Shown one piece after another: positions 25,864-38,131 of a DNA stretch of 64,000 nt (position 1 is the stretch's first letter; each line of letters starts with the position of its first letter). The notes under the pieces were generated by a model. It saw nothing but the letters and a program-made list of their open reading frames with translations, did not search any database and was not told where the DNA came from. Origin of the DNA: Martelella limonii. Its GTDB lineage: Bacteria > Pseudomonadota > Alphaproteobacteria > Rhizobiales > Rhizobiaceae. Location: assembly GCF_013344475.1 (NCBI RefSeq), contig NZ_JABUOU010000005.1, forward strand, positions 22,642 to 86,641, given 5' to 3'. Position numbers and translations under genes: made by a program.

Positions 25864-27574
25864 AGCCGCATCCCCGCGCGAAAATGCGGAAGGGATAGCG
25901 ATCGTCGGCATGTCCTGCCGGTTTCCCGGCAGCATGGGGTGCGAGGCCTATTATCAATCGCTGCTGGGCGGGGCAGACCTGTTCGCACCGCCCCCGCGCG
26001 AGCGCTGGTCCTGGTGCGCCGATGATGCGGTCGTGGTTCGCAGGATGGGTGTGCTTGAAGATGTCTTCGGTTTTGACAACGCGCTTTTCCGCCTCTCTCC
26101 GCGCGAGGCCGAAACCATGGATCCGCACCAGCGGCTGTTGCTGGAGGAGGTCTGGCTGGCGATCGAGGATGCCGGCTACCATCCGGAAATCTTTGCGCGA
26201 CGGAGCACGGGCGTGTTCGCGGCGATGTATAATCAGGACTTTCAGTTCTACACGCGGGCGGGCGATTGGGACGAAATCTCGCGCATGTATCTCGCCATGG
26301 GGGGCGCGCATTCGATTGTGCCGAACCGGGTCTCCTACGTCTTTGATCTTCACGGGCCGAGCGAGGTGGTCGATACCGCCTGTTCGAGCGCACTCGTCGC
26401 GCTCCACCGCGCCGTCGAGGCGATCCGCAACGGCGAGTGCGAACAGGCCGTGGTCGGCGGCGCCAGCCTGCTCCTGGAGCCGAGCCGGCTGGTGATGCTG
26501 CAGGATCTCGGTCTTCTGGCTGTTGACGGCGATTGTGCGCCTTTCGACAGGGATTCCGGCGGTCAGGTTCTGGGCGAAGGGGTCGCTGCGATCATCGTCA
26601 AGCCGCTGGCGCGCGCGCGGGAGGACCGGGATTTCGTCTATGCGGTCATCGACGGCACGGGCCTCAATCATCAGGGCGCGCGTTCGGGCGGTCTGACGAG
26701 GCCGAGCGCCGCCGCCCAGGCCGATCTCATGCGCCGGTCCTATGCCCGCCATCGGATCGATCCGAAAACGATTCGCTACGTCGAGGCGCACGGCAATGGT
26801 GGTGGCGGCGACGTCAGCGAACTGCTCGCCTTTCAGGATGTGCTGCCTGCCGGCACGCCGGTCGGTTCCGTCAAGGGCAATATCGGTTTTCTGGAAGCTG
26901 CGGGCGGTCTTTCGCAGGTCATCAAGGTGGCGATGGCCATGCGCCATGGCGTGCTGCCCGGCACGCGCTCCCACCGGCACCTGCTGGAGGACGAGGCGCT
27001 CAGCGATGAGGCCTGCCGGATCCTGCAAGCCGATACCGCGCTGGATGCGCTTCGCGGAGAGGGGAACCAGCCGTTCACGGCCGCCGTTCATGCCTATGGC
27101 CTCGGAGGATGCAACGCCCATGCGGTGCTGACGGAGCCGTGCTCAAGCGGGCGTACCGGCATGACCGAGGCAGCCTTGCCGCTCCTGTTTTCAGGCGAGG
27201 ACGTCACGCAGACGGCAGAACTGGTCGAACGATTTCTGCTCTGGCTTGTCGAAGATCCCGCCGTGTCGCTTTCAGATATGGCCTTCACGCTTGCAACAGG
27301 TCGCCCGGCGCGCCGGCATCGGTTGGCGATCATGGCGTCAACGCCTGCTGAGGCTGCGACGCGCTGCCGGGCATGGCTCGCATCCGACCGGGCGGAGAGC
27401 GCCGAAGGTCGTCCCCTCGATGACATCGTGCGCCACTGGCTCGCCGGCGGCGCGCCGGACTGGAACCTGCGCCTTTCCGGATCGAGGATTGGCATTCCGC
27501 TCACTGCCTGGCGGCGCCGGCGCTATCCGCTGCCGCCCCTGAAAGGCGTCGCCTCTGGCGAAGTCCCGGCTTGA
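25847..27574 (+). CDS. Ketosynthase-like protein with altered active site (probable non-elongating KS)
   Basis: A 575-residue PKS-type ketosynthase with its post-KS linker, ending at RRRRYPLPPLKG. The acyl-binding Cys179 is present in VDTACSSAL and His315 in VEAHGNGG, though HGTGT is altered to HGNGG. The third catalytic residue, normally His in NIGHLE, is Phe348 (NIGFLE). Without it, decarboxylative condensation should fail, while acyl transfer by the Cys may remain. Such KSs in trans-AT pathways often pass or present chains to tailoring enzymes. ATG 25847 was chosen over an in-frame TTG at 25835; both overlap the monooxygenase gene. No ACP follows it. It converges on the main PKS gene. Confidence 0.9.
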   Translation: MPDISKAASPRENAEGIAIVGMSCRFPGSMGCEAYYQSLLGGADLFAPPPRERWSWCADDAVVVRRMGVLEDVFGFDNALFRLSPREAETMDPHQRLLLEEVWLAIEDAGYHPEIFARRSTGVFAAMYNQDFQFYTRAGDWDEISRMYLAMGGAHSIVPNRVSYVFDLHGPSEVVDTACSSALVALHRAVEAIRNGECEQAVVGGASLLLEPSRLVMLQDLGLLAVDGDCAPFDRDSGGQVLGEGVAAIIVKPLARAREDRDFVYAVIDGTGLNHQGARSGGLTRPSAAAQADLMRRSYARHRIDPKTIRYVEAHGNGGGGDVSELLAFQDVLPAGTPVGSVKGNIGFLEAAGGLSQVIKVAMAMRHGVLPGTRSHRHLLEDEALSDEACRILQADTALDALRGEGNQPFTAAVHAYGLGGCNAHAVLTEPCSSGRTGMTEAALPLLFSGEDVTQTAELVERFLLWLVEDPAVSLSDMAFTLATGRPARRHRLAIMASTPAEAATRCRAWLASDRAESAEGRPLDDIVRHWLAGGAPDWNLRLSGSRIGIPLTAWRRRRYPLPPLKGVASGEVPA

Positions 27575-27599
27575 CCGGGCGAGACTGACCCGCCCGGTC
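27573..27599. terminator. Hairpin between convergent KS and PKS genes
   Basis: Perfect 9-bp stem GACCGGGCG/CGCCCGGTC with a 9-base loop, filling the 29 bases between the two stop codons. A bidirectional transcript end is inferred. Confidence 0.5.
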
Positions 27600-27603
27600 G
27601 GCC

Positions 27604-30600
27604 TCAAACCTTGGCAGCCCTCTGGCTTTCAATCTCCTCGGCCATGCTTTCGATGGTCGGATGGCGGATAAACCAGCGCGGGGTGATCCCGACGCCGAAC
27701 AGGCGGTTGAGTTGCGAGGAAAGCTTGACGGCCATGATCGAATCCACCCCCATGCTTGCAAATCGGGCCGTCCGGTCGACCTCGTCCGAACGCAGCATGG
27801 ACGCAATCTCAGCGGTCAGAATGTCGGCGACGGTTTCCTGCTGCGATTGAGCGGTCGGGCCGGCATCAACCGCGACGTCCTGCGCCATGAATGCCGCGAG
27901 TTCCGCAATGGACTGGTGGCGCAGCAGTTCCTTCGGGGTCAGCCGCCGCCCGAGCGCCTTGTCAACGAGGACGATCAGCCGGACCGCCATCACGGAATCA
28001 AGACCGATCGCAGAGAAGCGCGTCTGTGGGTCGAGGTCGTTGATCTTCAGAAGGTCGCCGATGATGGCGGTCAATGTGGTTTCCAGCGGGGCGGATCGTT
28101 CCGAAACCGAAATTTCCGGACGCGCGCGAGGCGTATCGCCAGTATCCGGCTGTGTCGTGCTCCCGGCTTTTGCCGGAGGTCTCTTGGTGTCGGCTTCGGG
28201 CATGCTTGCCGGTGCGATGGCTGGTCCCCGGAGGAGCGCGTTTTCACGGTCAAGTGCAGTCCAGATCTCGTTACTCCGGCCGTAGAGCATGATCGTTTCC
28301 GGCGAGTCCTCAGCCATCGCGGACCGGAACGCCTGGAGGCCGATGTCAAGGTCGAGGAAGGCAAAGCCGAGGGATGCAAACCATGTGTCGAATTCCGGGG
28401 TGACGTATTTGTCCCATTTCCAGCGCGACCAGCAGATCGCCTTGCTCAGGCCGCGACGGCGGCCCGCCGCGACTTCGCCGGCACGCCATGCGGCGAAACT
28501 GTTCTGGAACGCGCAGCCATAGGCATAGTCCGATCCTCCGGCAAGCCCGAGCGAAGCCAGCGAGGAGAAGGCCACGAAGAAATCGAGATCGAGCGCCGCC
28601 GTCGCCCGGTCGAGATTGATCGTTCCCTGAACCTTCGTGGCCGAAACTTTGTCGAAAGTGTCCCAGTTCTTGCGGAAAATATAGGCGTCGTCATGGGCGG
28701 TGACCAGATTGACGATTCCGTCGATCTTCCCATGTTCTGTAAGGATCTGCCCGATGAGCTCGTCCGTCCGGGCGCTGTCGGTGATGTCGCACTGCCGGTA
28801 GAGCGCACGCCCGCGCATCGCGGAGGAGAGGGGCGCGATCGCGGTGTTTTGGTCGGCTTTGGCCAGCGATCGGCCGCAGGCGATGAAAGTCGCGTCAATG
28901 TCCTGGCCGAGCCTTGCGATGAGACGCCGTCCAAGCTCGCCGGCGCCACCGGGAACAAGATAGACCCCGCCATCGCGGAACCAGACCGGGGCCGGTGTCC
29001 TTTCCGCTTCGCCCTCGCCGAGAACGCGCGTCGTCCGGTCCGGATTGAAGCGCAGACAGGCCGGCACGGCGGGCGGTTTGGACGTGACCTCGGCAAGCGT
29101 CAGCGACTGCCAGTCAGACGCCGCCTCCGGCCCGAAGAACAGGGTGTGGAACCGCAGATGCGCATTCTCGAGAAAGGCGGATTTCGCAAAGGCGGTGATC
29201 GCGTCGATGGCCGGCCGTCGCGCAAAGTCTTCCACGGCCACATGGAATATATCGATCTCGCGGCCGAACGCGTCTTCCATCAGAGCGTTGGCGAGGCAGA
29301 AGGCCAGTTCCGGCTCCGTGCGAGACGGGTCCGGCGCGTCCGATGACGGAAGCACGATCACCGCCTCGGGTTCGGCGCCCGAGCATTGCCAGACGTCGAG
29401 CGACGGCCGGAAGCAATGTTCCTCTTCCGAGAAGACCGACGAGATGACCGTCGCCGTTCCAGCCAATGCTCTTTCGAAGGCGGGCATATGGGCGGCAATC
29501 TGTTTCTCGCTCCGGCCGATTACCCAGAGGCATCTGCTGCTCCAGATGCGCGGCTCCGCCTGGGCGGGCCTCGTGCGCCAGCCGGGTCGCAGGCCGATGA
29601 GCTCGGGCTCGAAAGCGCTGGCGACCTCTTCGAGGCGTGGCTCGAACCAGCAGCTTCTGCTCCGCCATGGAACGATTGGCAGGGAAACGCGGCGTGCCTG
29701 ATCGATCGCCGGCCAGTTGACATGCCCGCCCTCAAGCCAGACTGCGACGTGGTCGGGAAGCGACAATCTTCGAGCGGTCGCCGCGTCGGCTATGATGGTG
29801 TCGTCAGTCGCGATGCCCGATATGATGGTGTTGAGCCGATCGACAAGGGTCTCGGTATAGGCAACCTTGATGACCACGCGCACCGGCCGGCTTTCTCCGC
29901 GCTGCTGCAGCGTGAAGGCGATGTCCTTCAGAAGGTGCGCCGGGCCGGTTTGCACCTTCAGTGCAAGAATGGCTTCGGCGATGGCTGCCGCATGGTCCTG
30001 AAGATCGGTCTCGGTAGAGGCCGTCAGCGGAATGAACACGGGATCGACGCCGACAGGTGAACGGTCGGATGGCAGGTGTTGCGCCAGCGCGACCGATGCA
30101 TTGGCCCCTCCGAAGCCGAACGAATTCACAAGCGCGGCGAGCGGGGTATCGGGCGTCTGCCACGGCCCGGTCTCGGCCTGAAGGCTGAGCCCGTCCTCGA
30201 AAACGATATGGGGATTAAGCGTTTTGAAATTTGAGAGACCCGGCAGCCTGCGGTCCCGTATCGCCATGGCCACGTTGATGACGCCCGCGACGCCCGCCGC
30301 CGGCTCCAGATGACCGATATTGGTCTTGACCGATCCGACGGTGCAGGGGGAAGGCGGCAGATGCCGATCCGCGCGAACCTGCCGGAAGGCGCTCTTCACC
30401 GCCTCGATTTCGATCGGGTCGCCGAGTTCCGTGCCGGTTCCGTGCATTTCGATGTAGGAAATATCGTTCGGCGTCAGCCCCGCATCTTCCATGACGCTGA
30501 TCATCAGCCTCGCCTGCGCGCGGCTGTTGGGCGCTGTGAGCGATGCGGCCTTGCCGCCGTGATTGACGGCGCTACCCTTGATCACGGCGTAGACGTGGTC

Positions 30601-31661
30601 GCGGTCGCGCTCGGCATCGGCGAGCGTCTTGAGCAGCAGCACGCCGACGCCTTCTCCCCGCACATAGCCGTCGGCCGCGGCATCAAAGGTGCGGCATTGG
30701 CCCGTTGGCGAAAGGACGCCCAACTGTCGGCCCATGATGAACATGTCAGGAGTCAGCAGCAGGTTGACCCCGCCGGCCACAGCCATCGTGCATTCGCCGC
30801 GACGTATGGCCTGCACGGCGCTGTGAATGGCAACCAGGCTGCTCGAGCAGGCCGTGTCGATGGCCGCGCTCGGGCCATGGACGTCCAGCAAAAACGAGAC
30901 GCGATTGGCGATCATGGCATGGGCATTGCCGGTGCAGGCCTGTGCGCTGGTCAGGCCGCGCTGATCGATAAGCCTCTGATAATCCTGAAACTGGACACCG
31001 GCGAAGACGCCGACCGATTGACCGGTGAGCGCACGGGGATCGTGGCCAGCATCCCATATTGCTTCCCAGGCACCGGTCAGAAACAGGCGGTGCTGGGGAT
31101 CCATGGATTCCGCCTCGTATTGCGAAATTCCGAAGAAATCAGGCGCGAACTGGTCCTCGCCCTCGATGAAGGCCCCCCATTTGACATCCGTGCGACCGCT
31201 TTCGCTGAAAGGGTCGCCCTCGATGCTTTTCCAGTTCCACCGCCGACGCGGAATTTCCGTGACGCCGTTCCGTGCTGCGATCTGGTTTTTCCAAAACTGT
31301 TCCTTTGAGCGCGCGCCGGGCAAGCGGCATGAAATCCCCACAATGGCAATGTCGTCGCCTTCGTGGTCGCCGTGGTGCCACGTGTCTTTTTCAGGAGTCG
31401 GGGTCTCGGAGGGGCTACCGCTCGCTGCCCAGTGCTCGTCGAGATGCTCAGCAAGCTCGTTCAGGGTCGGGAAGGTGAAGAGCGTGATGGTGTCGACGGG
31501 GTGGCCGAAACTGTCGGAGAGCCGGGCGGCGAAGAGTTTGAGCGATGCCGAATCGAAACCCAGATTGCCCAGGGTCTCATCGGCATCGATCACGGTTTCG
31601 CTGATTTCGAGGATTGCGGCGGCGAGACCCTTCAGGGTCGGGAGGGTCGGGGTCGCGGATC

Positions 31662-31665
<4 letters not shown>
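27604..31665 (-). CDS. AT-less polyketide synthase, ACP-KS-KR-ACP-ACP
   Basis: A 1353-residue PKS. Domains in order: N-terminal ACP (Ser39 in LGFDSAS); KS about 105-530 with full triad Cys273 (DTACSSSL), His408 (MHGTGTELGDP) and His452 (NIGHLEP); post-KS linker ending in VPWRSRSCWFEP; KR with PGGAGELG, Ser in FSSLASLG and Tyr/Asn in DYAYGCAFQN; then tandem ACPs with Ser1224 (IGLDSV) and Ser1309 (MGVDSI). No AT, DH, ER or methyltransferase is seen, so malonyl must come from the separate AT. The N-terminal ACP probably receives the chain from the KS protein encoded just upstream, while its own KS adds a unit that the KR turns into a beta-hydroxyl. The last ACP could hand over to the Cy domain of the NRPS. 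It starts in a four-base overlap with the upstream gene. Confidence 0.94.
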
Positions 31666-33547
<1,882 letters not shown>

Positions 33548-33548
<1 letters not shown>

Positions 33549-35629
33549 CAGCTTTGGCTTTCCCGGCTGTTCGCGCCGAGCGCGGCCCTCAGGCTCGCGA
33601 TCATGTCCTGGCGCGACGTGCCGGCGGGCTGTGGGTCCGGCGGGGCCTCGGCGGGTGCGGCCAGATGGGCGGCGAGCCGGGCAGGTGTCGGATGTTCCCA
33701 GATGACGGTCGGATCGAGCGAGAGCGAAAACCTCCGGTTCAGCGCCGCCACGAACTGCGCCGCCAGAACCGAATCCAGGCCGATCGCGCCGAAACTCTCG
33801 CCAGTGCGCAGCACCTTTTCTCCGACCAGCTTTTGCAACTCCTCCATCAGGCTTTGCAGTAGTTCACCCGCCTGCAGGCTGGCGTAGCTTTCTGTTCTGG
33901 GACGGCGTCCCGTCTCCAGCGGCTTGATATCGCCAGCCAGATAAAGGTCGCGGGTCAGGCGGCGCTGGACCTTTCCGCTTGTGGTCTTTGGAAGGGAAGC
34001 GGGCGGGATGAACACAACGTCCGCCAGCGTGATATCATGCTCCTGATAGACCGCTTCGCGCATGATGCTTTCGAGTTCGGCGAAATCCGTCGAGTGGCGG
34101 GCGGTGCGCTCGACCTCGTGCACCACCACGACCGCATCGCCGTTTTCGGTGTCGATTGCGAAGGCCGCGCCATTCACGGTGCGGAAGGCTGGGTGGCAAT
34201 CCTTGGTGGTCAATTCGATATCCTGCGGATAGATGTTGCGCCCCCTGAGGATGATGACATCCTTCAGCCGTCCGGCAATGAACAGCTCGCGGGCGTGCAG
34301 CACGCCGAGGTCGCCGGTGCGCAGGAAGCCGGAGCGGTTTGTCCCGCTCGGGCCCTGGCCGAATGCGTTGCCGCTTTCTCCGGGCGCCTGCCAGTAGCCT
34401 GATGTGATGCTGCCGCCGCGAACCCAGACCTCGCCGATCTCGCCTTCTGCGCAGGGGGAAAGGGTCTCGGGGTCGACAATCGCGATTTCCATGTCGTCGG
34501 CCGGGCGGCCCGAACTGACCAGCTCGACGGCGTCGCCGCCGTCCTGCGCCCTGGCAAACCGGCCGGCGGCGAGGGCGCGCCTGTCGACGGACACGATGAC
34601 GGGCGGCTCGCCGACCCGCGACGTGGTGCTGAGCAGTGTCGCTTCCGCCAGCCCATAGGCCGGGAAGAAGGCATCCGCGGCAAAGCCGTAGGGACCGAAG
34701 CGTTCCTCGAAGCTGCGCAGCGTCGAGGCGTGGATCGGTTCCGCGGCATTGAGGGCATTGCGCCACGCCCGCAGATCAACGCCGTCCATCTGGTCGTCGC
34801 GGATCGCCTTGACGCAGAGCCTGTACCCGAAATCAGAGGACATGCTGGTTGTGGCCCGATAGCGGCTGATGGCCTGAAGCCAGAGCGCCGGATTGCCACT
34901 GAATGAGGCCGGGCTCATCATATAGCAGGTGGCGCCGACAAAAAGGGTCTGGATGACGATGCCGATCAGGCCGAGATCGTGAAACAGCGGCAGCCAGCTC
35001 ACGATCACGGTATCTTCATCATGGCCCATATGTCGCGCCGTGAGGTCTGCATTGTGCATCAGGTTGCCGTGGCTGACCATGACCCCCTTCGGGTTGCTGG
35101 TCGAACCGGAGGTATATTGCAGGAAGGCGATGTCGGTGGATTTCGGCAAGGCCGCGTCCCAGGCCTCGGCCGCGCCCTCCTCGATCAGGTCCTCGATGCA
35201 GAGGAATTCCAGCGCGCTGATCGAAGGGTAGGGGCGGGACCAGGCCATGATCTTGTCGAAGAGCGCGCGACAGGTGAGGATCAGTCGCGGCCGGCAATCC
35301 GCCACGATCGCCTCGAATGTCATCCAGCTGCGCTTGCTGGGCTTCGGCGTGTGGGCCGGAACGGCGATCGCGCCGCCGAACAGGGTTCCGAGAAACCCGA
35401 TGACGAATTCGCTGCCCTGCGGAAACAGCAGCAGCACGCGCTCGCCGCCGGCTTGCCTCCGCTGGAGCGCGCCGCCGATGCGCCTGCATGCCTCATCGAG
35501 GTGGGCGTAGCTGATGTGGCCCTGCTCTTCCGTACCGTTTCGGAGGTTCACATAGGCGATCTTCGGCCCCAGCCGTTGGGCGTTGTCACGAACCACGTGA
35601 ACGACGGATTCGGGTAGGGTGGTGGGCAT
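33548..35629 (-). CDS. Fatty acyl-AMP ligase with C-terminal ACP (FAAL-ACP loading module)
   Basis: A 693-residue protein. The adenylating domain covers about 1-575 with YTSGSTSNPKGVM, WLPLFHDLGLIG and RTGDLG, and ends in KTTSGKVQRR. The FAAL-type insertion typical of CoA-independent ligases is consistent with its length. The ACP covers about 590-665 with Ser620 in IGLDSVLAAQF. It activates a fatty acid as acyl-AMP and loads it onto its own ACP, giving the starter for the assembly line. The ribosome site is AGGAGGAG. It is the first gene of the FAAL-KS-PKS operon, with operator-like site G 76 bases upstream. Confidence 0.95.
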
Positions 35630-35704
35630 GCGATCTCCTCCTGCGGCGCTTGCCGGTATCCCTCCTCCGGGCCGGCGGCCTCGCGATGCTGCGCTCAGCC
35701 AATA

Positions 35705-35716
35705 ACACTAATATAA
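35705..35716 (-). promoter_or_regulatory. Operator-like site G (ACACTAATATAA) upstream of FAAL-KS-PKS operon
   Basis: On the minus strand it reads TTATATTAGTGT, the same as sites B and E. It is followed by a second AT-rich half (TAGTATTATT). It is the only AT-rich patch between the FAAL gene and the lactonase gene and is the key link between the biosynthetic operon and the sugar regulon. Confidence 0.68.
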
Positions 35717-35818
35717 TAGTATTATTCTCGATGTTGTAAATGCGTGGCGGTCCTCAACAGGTGTCACAGCCATGATTCTGATACGTGACGAACGCGCGAC
35801 GCCGCGCGCGTATACCTT

Positions 35819-36682
35819 TCACGCCGACAGGGCGGGGTCGCTTGGTGCGGGGTAGGCCGGAAGGCCGTAGAAACGGACTGCATTGCCGCCAAAAATTCCC
35901 GGATCGCGGACGAGATGCGCGGGCAGGGCCGCCATCGTCGCGGCCAGGACGTCGGCGTAGTTTCCGGCCAGACGGCAGACAGGCCAGTCGCTGCCAAAGA
36001 TGAGGCGTGGCGGGCCGAAAACGTCGAGCGCGTGATTGATGGCGGGACCAAGGTCGTCCACGCTCCACGCCGTGGCGTCGGCTTCGGTGATCAGTCCAGA
36101 AAGCTTGCAGAAGAGCGTGTCGAATTCCGCCAGACGGGCAAGGCCGTCGTTCCAGAAGCCGAGGTCTCCGGAAGCGATCGGCGGTTTGGCTAAGTGGTCG
36201 ATAACCGCGCGCAGGCCCGGCACCAGGCGAAGAGCCTCCGCGACATGCGGAAGGTGGCGCGCGAGGACGAGAAAATCGAACGTAAGGTCCTGATTCGCCA
36301 ATTCCTCCAGCGCCTTGAGGACGCGCGGGCGGACGATCCAGGCATCATCGGCGATATCCTGAAGCATCGGCCGCAGGCCCAGAAATTTCGGACGTTCGGC
36401 ATATCTGGAAAGCGTGCTCGCAAACTGCGCGTCCTCCATATCAAGCCAGCCGACAACTCCGGCCACGAAATCCGTCTTTTCGGCGATATCCAGCAGGAAA
36501 TCGGTCTCCGCCTGCGTCGGCGCGGCCTGGATCAGAACCGTGCGCCGGATGCCGAACCGCGAAAGAAGCGGGGCGAGGTCGCAGACGAGGTAATCCCGCT
36601 GCAGGATTTCCGGGGCGCCGGGCATCCAGGGATAGTCGCCGCGCGCGCGGTTCCAGAGATGATGATGAGCATCGACAAGCAT
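35819..36682 (-). CDS. Amidohydrolase-family lactonase, probable L-fuconolactone/L-rhamnonolactone hydrolase
   Basis: A 287-residue COG3618-type amidohydrolase. It begins with the metal motif VDAHHHLWN and has AAPTQAETDFLL, GVVGWLDM, the FCKLSGL strand and the late LIFGSDWPVC with the metal-linked Asp. This family hydrolyses sugar lactones such as L-fuconolactone. It supplies the step between the aldo/keto reductase and the dehydratase. It lies 63 bases downstream of the glycosyltransferase gene, apparently in one transcript behind operator-like site H. It is separated from the other catabolic genes by the PKS block. Confidence 0.87.
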   Translation of the reverse strand: MLVDAHHHLWNRARGDYPWMPGAPEILQRDYLVCDLAPLLSRFGIRRTVLIQAAPTQAETDFLLDIAEKTDFVAGVVGWLDMEDAQFASTLSRYAERPKFLGLRPMLQDIADDAWIVRPRVLKALEELANQDLTFDFLVLARHLPHVAEALRLVPGLRAVIDHLAKPPIASGDLGFWNDGLARLAEFDTLFCKLSGLITEADATAWSVDDLGPAINHALDVFGPPRLIFGSDWPVCRLAGNYADVLAATMAALPAHLVRDPGIFGGNAVRFYGLPAYPAPSDPALSA

Positions 36683-36745
36683 GACGTGTCCGCATGGTTC
36701 GAAAGGCGGCGGCCGGTCGCAGGGCTTCTACGCCGGTCGCGCGCT

Positions 36746-37633
36746 TCAGGTCGTAAGACGTTGATCGGCGAGGGCGTCGTTGAGGTCGAAGGACTGAACG
36801 TCGATCAGCATTTCGGTCTCCATGCGCTGGAACTTGCCATGGAGATAGATCTTGTTCGGACGCGACGAGGCCGAATTGACTTCGTGGGACTTGCCGTGCG
36901 GGATATGGATCGAGCTTGCGTCCCGGCTGAGCTTGAACTCGACGCCCGAAAGGTAAAGGGCGAGGGCGAAATCCAGATCCTCGGCACCCCAGGTCGCGTA
37001 GTTCTCGTCATACAGGAAGCGTTCGCCCAGCGTTTCGCGACGAACCGAGAGGTTGCAGCCCCAGGATATCGCCCATGGCGCGGGCAGGTCCATCAGGTTT
37101 TCGCCGAACTTGCGGTAGGTCCGTTCGCGCATGTCGGCGAACCGGTCTTCAGCCCGGAAACGTTCAAGCATGGCTTCGACATTGTCGAGATCCAGGGCCT
37201 CCAATGCCCGACCCAGCGCTTCGTCGTCATTGCCGGTATTGCTGAAGCCGAAAACATAGCCGATGACGAGGGCAGACGGCGACGAATGCGCCTCGACATG
37301 CGCGCGCACGCAGCCTTGCGAAACAACCACCCCGCAGTCGAGAAGGATGCAGACCTCGCCTTCCGCCAGTTCAAGGCCGAGGTTGCGCGCCCGCGCCAGG
37401 CGATAGCCCTTGTCCTTTTGGTAGATATAGCGGATCTGGCAATCGGCGGTGTCAATGAAGGTGCGCACCAGTTCATAGGTGGCGTCCGACGAGCCGTCAT
37501 CGACAATGACGATCTCGAAAGCGTCTGCCGGCATGTCGCTGGCCACAAGGGACTGAAGGGTCTTGGCGAGCATCTTCTCCCTGTTGTAGGTCGGGACGAT
37601 GACTGACGCCTTGAACCTGGTGTTGTTGCGCAT
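36746..37633 (-). CDS. Family 2 glycosyltransferase with C-terminal galactosyltransferase-type region
   Basis: A 295-residue cytoplasmic GT-A enzyme. The N-terminal part has SVIVPTYNRE, EIVIVDDGSSD and KGYRLARARNLGL; the DxD-like metal site is replaced by LLDCGVVV. The C-terminal part WGAEDLDFALAL is the WGxED acceptor-site motif of galactosyltransferase-like members. GGGAGGGG precedes the start. It shares a transcript with the lactonase and has operator-like site H upstream. It may decorate the polyketide-peptide product or act on a surface sugar. No acceptor can be deduced. Confidence 0.83.
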   Translation of the reverse strand: MRNNTRFKASVIVPTYNREKMLAKTLQSLVASDMPADAFEIVIVDDGSSDATYELVRTFIDTADCQIRYIYQKDKGYRLARARNLGLELAEGEVCILLDCGVVVSQGCVRAHVEAHSSPSALVIGYVFGFSNTGNDDEALGRALEALDLDNVEAMLERFRAEDRFADMRERTYRKFGENLMDLPAPWAISWGCNLSVRRETLGERFLYDENYATWGAEDLDFALALYLSGVEFKLSRDASSIHIPHGKSHEVNSASSRPNKIYLHGKFQRMETEMLIDVQSFDLNDALADQRLTT

Positions 37634-37711
37634 GACTTGTGCCCCTCCCGAGCGCTATTCCAAAGCAAAATGACGCGGTGACCTTTTCACGTCTAACTTG
37701 AAAATGCTAAT

Positions 37712-37723
37712 ATATTAATGTAA
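37712..37723 (-). promoter_or_regulatory. Operator-like site H (ATATTAATGTAA) upstream of glycosyltransferase-lactonase unit
   Basis: It lies 79 bases upstream of the glycosyltransferase start and differs from sites B and E at one position (A for G at position 7). It is flanked by ATGCTAA on the left and TGACAGCTGTCA on the right; the latter is a perfect 12-base palindrome (37724-37735) of unknown role. Confidence 0.62.
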
Positions 37724-38131
37724 TGACAGCTGTCAACGGCGGCTCTGCACCGCCTCCATAGGGGGCAAAACAAGATCTGCTTCCGCAGACACCCGGTTTG
37801 AAGGGTAACGCCGCACGAAGGCTCTGACGGCGGTGATCCAAGAGGCCTATATCCAGGGTGTATCTCGGTGGAACTATAAGGCCACGTCGTGTCAGCTTTC
37901 ACTGGCAAACAACAGATTGCGTCCGGATCCTGATCCTTGTTCTATGTCCTCAGGTAACGCTGTGCCTGCTGCATGCAGGTTGAAGCGGCGACTGCACGGG
38001 GCGCGGCATTCCTTTTTTCCAAGAGAAGGCGACTAACGGGACAGCGCGCGGAAAATTGCCTTCCCAGCTCGAACGCTAGCTCCAAGCTTTGCGGACGCGG
38101 TGGCGAAGCGTTTCACTTGGGTTCCTCGCAA
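37724..38131. other. Gene-free stretch right of the biosynthetic block
   Basis: I see no supportable gene here. It holds the palindrome next to site H, a short IS256-like transposase scrap (37815-37868) and unassigned sequence up to the GntR stop at 38132. Confidence 0.5.
37815..37868 (+). pseudogene. IS256-family transposase scrap
   Basis: One frame reads TKALTAVIQEAYIQGVSR, which matches the highly conserved ALTAVIQEAYIQGVSTRS block in the N-terminal part of IS256-type (MULE-like) transposases. The next residues, WNYK, do not continue the family. Only about 18 codons survive. It marks a past insertion at the right edge of the cluster. Confidence 0.55.

Noticed and set aside
27661..29346. 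561-codon open frame opposite the PKS
   Set aside because: Antisense shadow of the KR/ACP region; no recognisable family.
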